From Candidatus Tectomicrobia bacterium (GTDB taxonomy: Bacteria > UBA8248), in NCBI GenBank assembly GCA_016192135.1, contig JACPUR010000004.1, positions 81,311-145,310 on the forward strand: a stretch of 64,000 bases of DNA, read 5' to 3'. Shown piece after piece: positions 6,736 to 14,401 of this stretch. A model generated the notes under the pieces. The model was not told the origin of the DNA and searched no databases. It worked only from the letters and a program-made list of their open reading frames with translations. Positions within the stretch are counted from its first letter, which is position 1; every line of letters starts with the position of its first letter. Position numbers and translations under genes: made by a program.

Positions 6736-7404
6736 TCAGGGCGCCAAGGCGTCGGGCCGCGGGAACTCCTGCGGCCAGGCGGCGACGGCATCCTCCAGGT
6801 AGCGCTTGACGGTGCCCGGGTCGAGCCGGACGGAGCGCTTGATCTTGTTCACCTCGCCCTCGCTCTCGAGGGGGATCCGCAGCGAGTCCATGAAGCGGTT
6901 GAACATGTTGAAGAAGCCCGCCATGAGGGTGAGCTCGACGAGCTCGGCCTCGGAGAAATGCTCCCGCGCCGCCTCGTAGACGTCGTCCCGCTCCCGCGCC
7001 GTGTTCCGGGTGACGTGCTCGGCCCAGAGCACGGCCGCCTTCTCGCGGGGGGTGAGCAGGGGCGAATCCATGTAGCCGTCCGAGCCGATGGCCTGGACCT
7101 GATCCTCGGTGATGCCCGCCGCTTGACCAAGGGCGGTGTTGTGGGCCAGTCAGTAGGCGCAGCCGTTCACCTTGCTGGTCTTGATGACGGCCATCTCCTT
7201 GATGCGCGACGAGAGCAGGCTGCCCGCCCCCTCCCGCTGGAGCACCGCGTTGAACGGGAGCATCACCCGCGCCACGTGCGGCGTCCGGGCCAGCGCCCGG
7301 TAGGAGTGCGGCACCCGCCCGAGCATCTTCGTCACGGCCTCGTAGAGGCGGGCCACCTCGGGGCCGGCCGCCTCAGGCTGAACCAGGTTCACCCGTTCCT
7401 TCAT
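6736..7404 (-). CDS. AhpD-like (carboxymuconolactone decarboxylase family) selenoprotein, CxxU
   Basis: The frame from ATG 7404 reads 84 residues to a TGA at 7152-7150, then stays open in the same frame to 6736, giving 222 residues. The TGA falls at position 85 in N-G-C82-A-Y-U85-L-A-H88-N, exactly where AhpD-like peroxidases carry the second Cys of CxxC. The sequence after it (TALGQAAGITEDQVQAIG) is normal family sequence, so this is not a broken gene. I therefore read the TGA as selenocysteine. A hairpin with GGUC in the loop lies 13 bases after the TGA. AhpD-like proteins are helical, redox-active hydroperoxidases or disulfide reductants. The ATG overlaps the rdgB stop (ATGA), making it the last gene of rph-rdgB-ahpD. 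Alternative: an isolated TGC/TGT-to-TGA mutation or base error. Confidence 0.8.
7116..7136 (-). promoter_or_regulatory. Candidate bacterial SECIS hairpin
   Basis: In the mRNA, 13 bases after the UGA, CCGCC-CUU / AAG-C-GGCGG pairs into an 8-base-pair stem with one bulged C and the apical loop GGUC. Known bacterial SECIS elements lie just 3' of the UGA and carry a GU in the loop; E. coli fdhF has GGUC at nearly the same distance. The region is coding, so the match has to coexist with the protein sequence. Confidence 0.6.
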
Positions 7405-8036
7405 CCCGTCCTCCTCCGGCCGCGCATGGGCCTATATGGGTTTTCCGCCAGCTCCCGGGCCAGCCACCCGCGGAAGGCCGCGAGGGCCCTCCCCCGGTGG
7501 CTGATCCGGTTCTTGGTTTCGAGATCGAGCTCCGCCACCGTGCGCCCCAGGGAGGGCAGGTAGAGCAGCGGGTCGTAGCCGAACCCGCCCTCCCCCCTCG
7601 GCTCCGCGAGCACCCTGCCCGAGAGTTCGCCCTCGAAGAAGCCGAACCGCCCGCCCGGCCGGACGAAGGCCAGCACGCACACGAAGCGCGCCCCGCGCCG
7701 CGCCTCCTCGACGCCCGCGAGGCGCTCAAGCAAGAGGCGGTTGCGCCCGGCGTCGTCCAGGCCCTCGCCGCCGAAGCGGGCCGAGCGCACGCCCAGCTCG
7801 CCCGGCAGGGCGTCCACCTCGATGCCCGAGTCGTCCGCCAGGGCGGGAAGGCCGCCCGCGCGGCACGCCGCCTCCGCCTTGAGCAGGGCGTTCTCGGCGT
7901 AGGTGGAGCCGGTTTCCTCCACCTCGAGGGAGATGCCCGCCTCCTTCGGCGTGACCACACGCACCGGGAGGCCGGCCAGGGCGGCGCCCACCTCCCGGGC
8001 CTTCCCGGGGTTTCCGCTCGCGAGCAGGAGGATCAC
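7401..8036 (-). CDS. rdgB: XTP/dITP diphosphatase (RdgB/HAM1 family)
   Basis: A 211-residue protein starting at GTG 8036, which overlaps the rph stop by four bases. The family signature SGNPGK is at residues 7-12, with [10 protein letters not shown] near 47 and [14 protein letters not shown] near 65, and the C-terminal [11 protein letters not shown] and [11 protein letters not shown] motifs. These enzymes hydrolyse deaminated purine nucleotides (XTP, dITP) to monophosphates and so keep them out of DNA and RNA. Coupling of rph with rdgB is common in bacteria. The gene overlaps the AhpD-like selenoprotein start at its 3' end. Confidence 0.92.
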   Translation of the reverse strand: MILLLASGNPGKAREVGAALAGLPVRVVTPKEAGISLEVEETGSTYAENALLKAEAACRAGGLPALADDSGIEVDALPGELGVRSARFGGEGLDDAGRNRLLLERLAGVEEARRGARFVCVLAFVRPGGRFGFFEGELSGRVLAEPRGEGGFGYDPLLYLPSLGRTVAELDLETKNRISHRGRALAAFRGWLARELAENPYRPMRGRRRTG

Positions 8037-8779
8037 GCGGAGGGGAGATGCTTCGCCTGAAGCTCGAGGAGCCGGGAGGCGCCCTCCCCGGCGAGCCGCA
8101 GGAGCCGGTTGAGGTCGGGCCGGCCGAAGGGCGTCCGCTCGGCCGTGCCCTGGAGCTCCACGAAGCGGCCCCTGTCGGTCATCACCACGTTCATGTCCAC
8201 GTCGGCGAGGGAGTCCTCGCCGTAGTCCAGGTCGAGGAAGGCCGCGCCCCCGATCACCCCCACGCTCACGGCCGCGACCGCCCCGGTGAGAGGACTCTTC
8301 GCCATCTCTCCCCCGCGGGCCAGCGCGGCCAGCGCGTGGGCGAGGGCGACGTAGCCGCCGGTGACGGCGGCGCAGCGCGTGCCGCCGTCCGCCTGGAGGA
8401 CGTCGCAGTCGATGTAGATCGTCCGGGGGCCGAGCCGGGAGAGGTCCACCACCGCGCGCATGGAGCGCCCGATGAGCCGCTGGATCTCCATGGAGCGCCC
8501 GCTCCGCGCGCGCTCGCGCGGCACGCGCACGTTGCCGCTCCCGGGGAGCATGGCGTACTCGGCCGTCACCCAGCCCTCCCCGCTCTCCTTCTTGTGGGGG
8601 GGCACCTTCTCCTCCACCGTGGCGGTGCAGAGGACCCGGGTGTGGCCCATCTCGATGAGGCAGCTCCCGGGGGCGGTCCGGATGCAGCCGGGCTCGAAGC
8701 GGACGGGGCGCAGCGCGCCGGGGGCGCGCCGGCCGGCGCGCGGCGGAGCGGCGGACTTGGGATGGGCCGGGCGCGGCAT
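8033..8779 (-). CDS. rph: Ribonuclease PH
   Basis: A 248-residue phosphorolytic 3'-5' exoribonuclease that trims tRNA 3' ends. Family motifs seen: [17 protein letters not shown] at about 45-61, EYAMLPGS near 74, the [21 protein letters not shown] block near 92-112, [24 protein letters not shown] near 122-145 and DLDYGEDS near 180. The N-terminus has an extra Pro/Ala/Arg-rich stretch in place of the usual compact start, so the true start may be a little downstream. It is the first gene of the rph-rdgB-ahpD operon. Confidence 0.93.
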   Translation of the reverse strand: MPRPAHPKSAAPPRAGRRAPGALRPVRFEPGCIRTAPGSCLIEMGHTRVLCTATVEEKVPPHKKESGEGWVTAEYAMLPGSGNVRVPRERARSGRSMEIQRLIGRSMRAVVDLSRLGPRTIYIDCDVLQADGGTRCAAVTGGYVALAHALAALARGGEMAKSPLTGAVAAVSVGVIGGAAFLDLDYGEDSLADVDMNVVMTDRGRFVELQGTAERTPFGRPDLNRLLRLAGEGASRLLELQAKHLPSA

Positions 8780-8860
8780 CGGATCTCCCGTCCCGCCGGG
8801 CGGACCGGCGGCCGGGACGCATCTTACCGGGGGAGGCGGAAACGCACCACCGGGAACGCG

Positions 8861-11800
8861 CTATCCCCTGCGGGGCTCGGAGGGGGCGTCCGTCGTGGAG
8901 GGGGAGGCGGAGACCGGGGCCCCGCCGAGCCCCACCCAGTGCCGCAGGACGTCCACCCCGCCGTGCGCCGTGGTGTACAGGCAGGGCGTGAGGAACAGGG
9001 TGACGAAGGTGGAGACCGAGAGGCCGAACAGCATGACCACGCCCAGGGGCTTGAGCATCTCGGAGCCCTGGTCCCAGCCCAGGGCGAGCGGGATGAGACC
9101 GACGATGGTGGTGACGGAGGTCATCAGGATGGGCCGCAGGCGGATGGAGGCGCCCGAGACGATGGCGTCCCAGCGGCGCACGCCCTCCGACTCGATCTGC
9201 TCGATGTACTCGACCATGAGGATGGCGTTGTTCACCACGATGCCCACCAGCATGATGACCCCGATGAGCGCGGTCGCGCCGAAGGAAGTGCCGGTGAGGT
9301 AGAGGCCGAGGACGGCCCCCGAGAGCGCCGGCGGGACGGCGAACATGATGACGAAGGGGTTGACGAGCGAATCGTACTGTACGGCCATCACGACGTAGAC
9401 GAGGAAGACCGCCAGGACGGCCAGGACCATGAGCTCCCGGTTCGACCGCTCGAGCGCCTGCTCGTCCTCGCCCGGCAGCACGAAATAGCCCTGCGGGAGC
9501 TTGAGGCCGGCGAGGCGGGCCCGCACGTCCCGGCTCACGTCGCCGAGCGAGCGGCCGGCCAGGTCGGCGGTGATCTCGACCATGCGGCTCTGGTCGATGC
9601 GGGTGATCTCGGAGCTCCCCTGCCCAATCCGCACCTGGGCGATGTGCCCGAGGTGGATGGGCTCGCGTCCGGACGGGAAGAGCGGCAGGCGCTCAAGGTC
9701 CTGGGCGGTGCGGACCAGGGTCTCCTGGAACTTGACCCGGACGGGCACGCGGCGATCCTGCCGGTTGATGTAAGTGACGACCGTCCCGTCCACCGCCGTG
9801 TTCACGGTGTCGCCCACCTGCTGGACCGAAAGGCCGAAGGCCGAGGCCCGCTCGCGGTCCAGGCGCACCAGGAACTCCGGCCGCCGCTGCTCCTGGTCGA
9901 GTTCCAGGTTCACCAGGCCGGGGATGCCCTGAAGGCGATCCAGCACCTCGCGCGAGGCGCGCTGGAGGGCGTCCAGGTCCTCCCCCCGCACGGCGAGGGA
10001 GAAGGGCTTGTTGTGGGTCGAGTTCGAGGTGCGCAGGCCCCGCACCCTCGTCTTATAAGCGGTGATGCGGGCGTCGGCGATGTCGAGCCGCGCGAGCTGG
10101 GGGCGGAGCCTTCCCAGGTACTCGAACGAGTTCTGTCCCTTCTTGAGGATGAACTCCACCTCTCCCCGCGTGGAGTTCCGCGCCATGCCCCGGCCGAAGA
10201 GCCGCCCGCCCGAGGTGGCGAAGACGTGGGCGACCCGATCGTCCCGCTGGAGCATGTCATGAATACGGTGGATCGCCGCGTTCGTGGTCTCGAGCTTCGT
10301 CCCCGGGCTGAAGCGGACGGAGACGCTGAGACGACCGTCGTCGGTCTCGGGAAGAAGCTCGTTCCCCAGCCTGCCGAAGATGGTGAAGCTCAGCCCGAAG
10401 AGGACGAACAGGGCCGCCATGACGCCCCACCGCCAGCGGAGGACCAGCGGGAGGGAGAGCCGGTAGAGGGCGTTCATCCGCTCGATGAAGCGGGCGAAGG
10501 CGCGGAAGATCAGCCAGCGGTCGATCCCGCTCCGCTGGGGGAGCTGGAGGAGCCGGCCCGAGAGCATGGCCACCAGCGTGAGCGCCACGAACAGGCTGCA
10601 GATGAAGGAGACGGTGATGGTGAGGATCAGCTCCCGGAACAGGAGCGAGACGTAGCCGGAGATGAGCAGGAAGGGGACGACGGAGGCGACGTTGGTCAGG
10701 GTGGAGGCGAGCATGGCGCTCTCCACCTCGCGCCCCGCGCGCTCCGCCGCCTCGATGGGGTCCCCTCCCTGGGCCTGGTGGCGCGAAACGTTCTCCAGCA
10801 TGACGATGGCGTTGTCCACCAGCATGCCCACGCCCAGGGCCAGCCCGCCCAGGCTGAAGATGTTGAAGGTGAGGCCCAGGGCCCACATGACGAAGAAGGT
10901 GGCCACGGAGGCGATGGGCACGGACAGGGCGATGATGAAGGTCCGCCTGATGCTCGACAGGAACACCAGCACCACCAGGATGGCGAGGATGCCGCCGACC
11001 ACCGCGGACGAGAGCACGTTCTGGATGGCGGTGCGGATGAAGAAGCTCTGGTCCCCCACCGGGGTGAGGGACGTGCCCTCGGGGACGATCTTGTAGCGCG
11101 CGAGGAAATCGATGCGGTCCTTGATCCCGTCCACCACGGCCACGGTGTTGGCGTCGGGCTGCTTGAGGACGATGACCTTCACGCTCTCCTGCCCGTTGAA
11201 CCAGACGAAGAGGCGCTTCTCCTCCGCCCCGTCCGACACCTTGGCGAAGTCCCGCAGGTACACGCGGCCGCCGTCGGGCGTCGGGAAGATGAGGCGGGAG
11301 AGGTCCCCTGCGTTTCGCAGCTTGCCGGCCGTGCGGCTCGAGTACTCGCGGTCGGTCGTGTCCACCCGGCCGGAGGCCACGTCCACGTTCTCGTCGCGCA
11401 TCCGCTGGAGGACGGAGCTCAGGCTGAGCCCCATCCCCTGGAGGCGCGGGAAATCCACCAGCACCTGCACCTCCTCGTCCAGCCCGCCGAAGGCCTCCAC
11501 CGAGGCCACCCCCGGCACCACCAGGAGCTGGGGGACGAGCACCTGCTTCGCCCAGGTCTGGAGGGCCGGCCCCTTGAGCCTAGAGGAGGCCAGCGCGTAT
11601 TCCACGATGGGGATCTGCGCCGGGTCGCTCTTGAAGATGCGGGCATTCTGCATCTGGGCTTGAAGCTCGTCCGGCAGGTTGCGGCGGGCGACGTTGAATT
11701 TCGTGATGGCGTCCTGCAGGGCCAGGTTGATGTCCCGGTTGAAGTCGAAGAACAGGAAAATCCGCATCGTCCCCTCCTGGCTGGTGGAGTAGATGCGGAC

Positions 11801-12031
11801 GAGGCCCTCCGTCGTCGCCATCTCGCGCTCGATGATCTTGGTGAGCTGCTCCTCGACGACCTCGGCGTCGGCGCCGGGCCAGTCGGCGCCCACGAATATC
11901 CGGGGGTAGATGATGCGGGGCAGGAGGTCCACCGGCAGACGGTAGAGCGAGAAGAAACCCACCACGACCGCGCAGACCATCAGCATGATGGTCCCCACCG
12001 GCCGGCGGATGGAAAGCTGGCTCAGCGACAC
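8861..12031 (-). CDS. RND-type efflux pump inner-membrane protein (AcrB/MdtB-like)
   Basis: A 1056-residue protein with the classic RND layout: helix 1 after SIRRPVGTIMLMV, a large periplasmic loop, TM2-6 with GVGMLVDNAIVMLENVSRH (the proton-relay TM4, with Asp-Asn in place of Asp-Asp), a second large loop and TM8-12 ending in FVTLFLTPCLY. RND trimers export drugs, bile-like compounds, metals or lipids across the envelope using the proton gradient. The gene follows the periplasmic adaptor gene by 13 bases. No outer-membrane TolC-like gene is in the window. The Asp-Asn form is common in HAE1-type pumps. Substrate unknown. Confidence 0.92.
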   Translation of the reverse strand: MSLSQLSIRRPVGTIMLMVCAVVVGFFSLYRLPVDLLPRIIYPRIFVGADWPGADAEVVEEQLTKIIEREMATTEGLVRIYSTSQEGTMRIFLFFDFNRDINLALQDAITKFNVARRNLPDELQAQMQNARIFKSDPAQIPIVEYALASSRLKGPALQTWAKQVLVPQLLVVPGVASVEAFGGLDEEVQVLVDFPRLQGMGLSLSSVLQRMRDENVDVASGRVDTTDREYSSRTAGKLRNAGDLSRLIFPTPDGGRVYLRDFAKVSDGAEEKRLFVWFNGQESVKVIVLKQPDANTVAVVDGIKDRIDFLARYKIVPEGTSLTPVGDQSFFIRTAIQNVLSSAVVGGILAILVVLVFLSSIRRTFIIALSVPIASVATFFVMWALGLTFNIFSLGGLALGVGMLVDNAIVMLENVSRHQAQGGDPIEAAERAGREVESAMLASTLTNVASVVPFLLISGYVSLLFRELILTITVSFICSLFVALTLVAMLSGRLLQLPQRSGIDRWLIFRAFARFIERMNALYRLSLPLVLRWRWGVMAALFVLFGLSFTIFGRLGNELLPETDDGRLSVSVRFSPGTKLETTNAAIHRIHDMLQRDDRVAHVFATSGGRLFGRGMARNSTRGEVEFILKKGQNSFEYLGRLRPQLARLDIADARITAYKTRVRGLRTSNSTHNKPFSLAVRGEDLDALQRASREVLDRLQGIPGLVNLELDQEQRRPEFLVRLDRERASAFGLSVQQVGDTVNTAVDGTVVTYINRQDRRVPVRVKFQETLVRTAQDLERLPLFPSGREPIHLGHIAQVRIGQGSSEITRIDQSRMVEITADLAGRSLGDVSRDVRARLAGLKLPQGYFVLPGEDEQALERSNRELMVLAVLAVFLVYVVMAVQYDSLVNPFVIMFAVPPALSGAVLGLYLTGTSFGATALIGVIMLVGIVVNNAILMVEYIEQIESEGVRRWDAIVSGASIRLRPILMTSVTTIVGLIPLALGWDQGSEMLKPLGVVMLFGLSVSTFVTLFLTPCLYTTAHGGVDVLRHWVGLGGAPVSASPSTTDAPSEPRRG

Positions 12032-12044
12032 GGGGGGACTCCGG

Positions 12045-13262
12045 TCATTCGGTCACTACCCGCACCGGCGCGCCCTCCTTGAGCTGGCCGATGCCGCTCA
12101 CAATGACCTTCTCGCCCGGCTTGAGCCCCTCGATGATCTCGACCCGCCCCTCGACGCTCTCCCCGAGCTTCACCTTCCGCTTCTGGGCCACGTGGCGCGG
12201 CCCCTGGGGCCGCTGGCCCTGGGCCGGGCGCTGGCCCTGCGCCTGCGCCTCGCCGGGGCCTCCGCGCGGGGGCCGGGGGGATTCGGCGCGCCGCTGGCCC
12301 GGGCCCGCGCCCCGGTCCGGCGGGGCCGGCGCCAGGAGGAACACGTGCCCCTCGCTCGGGCTGTTGTCGCTCCACTCGACCGCGTGGGTGGGGATGACGA
12401 CGGTTTCGCGGCCGAGCTGGGGCTCGAAGGAAACCCGCGCGTGGAGGCCCGGGCGAAGCGTGCCGTCCGGATTGGGCAGCTCGACTTCGGTCAGGGCCTG
12501 CCGGGTGCGGGGATCGACCTGGGGGAAGATGACGGTGAGCTGGCCCTGGAAGCGCCGGCCCGGGTAGGCATCCAGCTCGACGACCGCGGGCTGATTCGGG
12601 CGCAGGCGGGGCAGCTCCAGCTCGCTCACCGGGGCGCGCATCCGGAGCGTGCTCACGTGCGCCAGGGTGAACATGTGGAATCGGGGCATGGCGAGATCGC
12701 CCGGCTCCATCTTCCGCTCCGTGATTACCCCGTTGATGGGGGAGCGGATCTCGAAGTACTCGAGCTGCGCCCGGAGGAGGTTCACCTTCTGGCGCATCTT
12801 CTCCACCTCGGCCCGCGCGCGGTTCAGCTCCGCCGAAACCTTGATCCACTCGTTCTGGCTCACGACGCCCGAGCGGTAGAGGGGCTCGCGCGACTTGGCG
12901 TTGGCCTCGGCCTCGCCGAGCTTCGCCCGCTCGGCGTCCATCTCGGCCCGTGCGAGGGCCAGCTCGATCCGGCGGGTGGTGTCGTCGAGATGCGCGAGGA
13001 GCTGCCCCTGCTTCACCTGCATCCCTTCCCGGACCAGGACCTCCTTCACCTGGCCCTCGGCCTGGGACATGAGCTTCACTTCGCTGAGGGGATAGAGCGT
13101 GCCGGTGGCGGTCACCTTGCGGCCGAGACGGCCCGAAACCGCCTCGACCACCAGGACGGGCAGGGGGCGGTCGCCCTGCTGAGGCCGGCCCGCCTGGGCG
13201 CCGGAGGCATGAAAAAGGGCCAGCGCGGAGACGAAAGCAAGGCAAACCGCGAGGCTTTTCAC
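12045..13262 (-). CDS. RND efflux periplasmic adaptor (membrane fusion protein)
   Basis: I place the start at GTG 13262, giving a clean signal peptide (VKSLAVCLAFVSALALFHA), with GGAG 11 bases upstream; an upstream GTG at 13298 would add 12 residues. The 405-residue product has the HlyD/AcrA layout: beta-barrel edge, lipoyl half-motif TGTLYPLSEVKLMSQAEG, a helical hairpin around residues 90-150, second lipoyl half EIRSPINGVITER, then barrel domains. An odd low-complexity insert rich in Gln, Pro and Gly (AQGQRPAQGQRPQGPR) sits before the final membrane-proximal domain. It works with the pump gene just downstream. Confidence 0.9.
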   Translation of the reverse strand: MKSLAVCLAFVSALALFHASGAQAGRPQQGDRPLPVLVVEAVSGRLGRKVTATGTLYPLSEVKLMSQAEGQVKEVLVREGMQVKQGQLLAHLDDTTRRIELALARAEMDAERAKLGEAEANAKSREPLYRSGVVSQNEWIKVSAELNRARAEVEKMRQKVNLLRAQLEYFEIRSPINGVITERKMEPGDLAMPRFHMFTLAHVSTLRMRAPVSELELPRLRPNQPAVVELDAYPGRRFQGQLTVIFPQVDPRTRQALTEVELPNPDGTLRPGLHARVSFEPQLGRETVVIPTHAVEWSDNSPSEGHVFLLAPAPPDRGAGPGQRRAESPRPPRGGPGEAQAQGQRPAQGQRPQGPRHVAQKRKVKLGESVEGRVEIIEGLKPGEKVIVSGIGQLKEGAPVRVVTE

Positions 13263-13363
13263 GGAAAGATGGTCTCCAAGGCCGACCCGCCGGGCCACCC
13301 GCCTTTCCCGGCGGCGTCTTTACCAACTAACGTATGAACTCCACAAATATATCACAGCGGGTG

Positions 13364-13407
13364 AAAAAAAGGCCTGGGCGCGGGACTGGCGGCCGGCTGG
13401 GGAGGCC
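13364..13407 (-). terminator. Possible intrinsic terminator after moaA
   Basis: Just past the moaA stop, the transcript can pair GGCCU with AGGCC across a GC-rich loop, followed by seven U residues. The outer stem is short, but the position and the U-run fit a terminator of the Moco operon. Confidence 0.45.
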
Positions 13408-13410
13408 CGT

Positions 13411-14400
13411 TCATCCTCCGATGGCGCTCATGGTGCGGGCGGGCTGGACGAATTCCTTCTGGCCGATCAAGTGGCCGGGCGTCTTGGTCCGCACCACCCC
13501 GGCGAGCCAGACCTTGATCTCCTCGTCGGAAGCCCCGCCGCGGAGGAGGGTCTTCAGGTTGTGCTCCACGGTGGAGAACAGGCAGGTCCGGACCATCCCC
13601 TCCGCTGTCAGGCGGAGGCGGTTGCAGGCTTGGCAGAAGGGCCGGGTGACCGAGGCGATGACCCCCACCTCCCCCTTCCCGTCCTTGTAGCGGTAGCGGG
13701 TGGCCGGGTCGGAGGGGTGGCCGCCCGTGAGCTCGAGCTCCCCCTCGGCCGAGAGCCCCTCCAGGATCTCCTCGGCCGTGAGCACCCTGCCCCTCTCCCA
13801 GGAGCGGTCCGCGTCGAGGGGCATGTACTCGATGAAGCGCACGATGTAGCCCGTCTCCCGCGCCCAGCGGGCGAAGCGGGGGAGCTCGGCCTCGGTCAGG
13901 CCCTTCACCGCCACGGCGTTGATCTTGATCGGGCTGAAGCCCGCCCGGGCGGCCGCCTCGATGCCCTCCATCACCTGCCTGAAGACGTTGCGGCGGGTGA
14001 TGAGGAAGAACTTTTGCTCATCCAGGGTGTCCAGGCTGATGTTGATCCGCCTGAGCCCCGCCTCATAGAGCCTCCCGGCCACCTGGGGCAGCGAGACGCC
14101 GTTCGTGGTGAGGGCCAGGTCCATGTCCGGCTGGATCTCGAGCATCATGCGGATGAGCCGGTCGATGTCCTTGCGCAGAAGGGGCTCCCCGCCGGTCAGG
14201 TGGTAGCTCGCGAAGCCCAGCTCCGTGGTGATGCGCACCACCCGGGCGATCTCCTCGTAGGTGAGGACCTCCTCGTGCGGGAGCCATTCCATGCCCTCTT
14301 CCGGCATGCAGTAGAAGCACCGGAAGTTGCACCGGTCGGTCACCGAGATGCGCAGGTCGTCGTGGCCCCGGCCGTAGTTGTCGAACAGTTGGGGGGGCAC
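13411..14400 (-). CDS. moaA: GTP 3',8-cyclase MoaA
   Basis: A 329-residue radical SAM enzyme that converts GTP to 3',8-cH2GTP, the first step of molybdenum-cofactor synthesis. The N-terminal cluster motif CNFRCFYCMPE lies near residue 21 after DDLRISVTDR, and the C-terminal cluster cysteines are in FCQACNRLRLTAEGMVRTC. The GTG start at 14400 has AGGAGG seven bases before it and directly follows the stop of the MoeA-PBP gene (TGAAGTG), so it is co-translated. The usual C-terminal GG is present as SAIGG. Confidence 0.93.
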   Translation of the reverse strand: MPPQLFDNYGRGHDDLRISVTDRCNFRCFYCMPEEGMEWLPHEEVLTYEEIARVVRITTELGFASYHLTGGEPLLRKDIDRLIRMMLEIQPDMDLALTTNGVSLPQVAGRLYEAGLRRINISLDTLDEQKFFLITRRNVFRQVMEGIEAAARAGFSPIKINAVAVKGLTEAELPRFARWARETGYIVRFIEYMPLDADRSWERGRVLTAEEILEGLSAEGELELTGGHPSDPATRYRYKDGKGEVGVIASVTRPFCQACNRLRLTAEGMVRTCLFSTVEHNLKTLLRGGASDEEIKVWLAGVVRTKTPGHLIGQKEFVQPARTMSAIGG

Positions 14401-14401
14401 T

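Noticed and set aside
6736..7071. Separate 111-codon gene downstream of a broken AhpD gene
   Set aside because: It starts inside the same frame as the upstream half, with no ribosome site, and the only interruption is a TGA at the conserved second Cys; read as one selenoprotein gene.
8048..12082. Very long plus-strand ORF of 1344 codons opposite the RND genes
   Set aside because: Its product is low-complexity (His, Glu, Asp, Gly and Arg runs) and lies antisense to a clear RND pump; it is an artefact of high GC.
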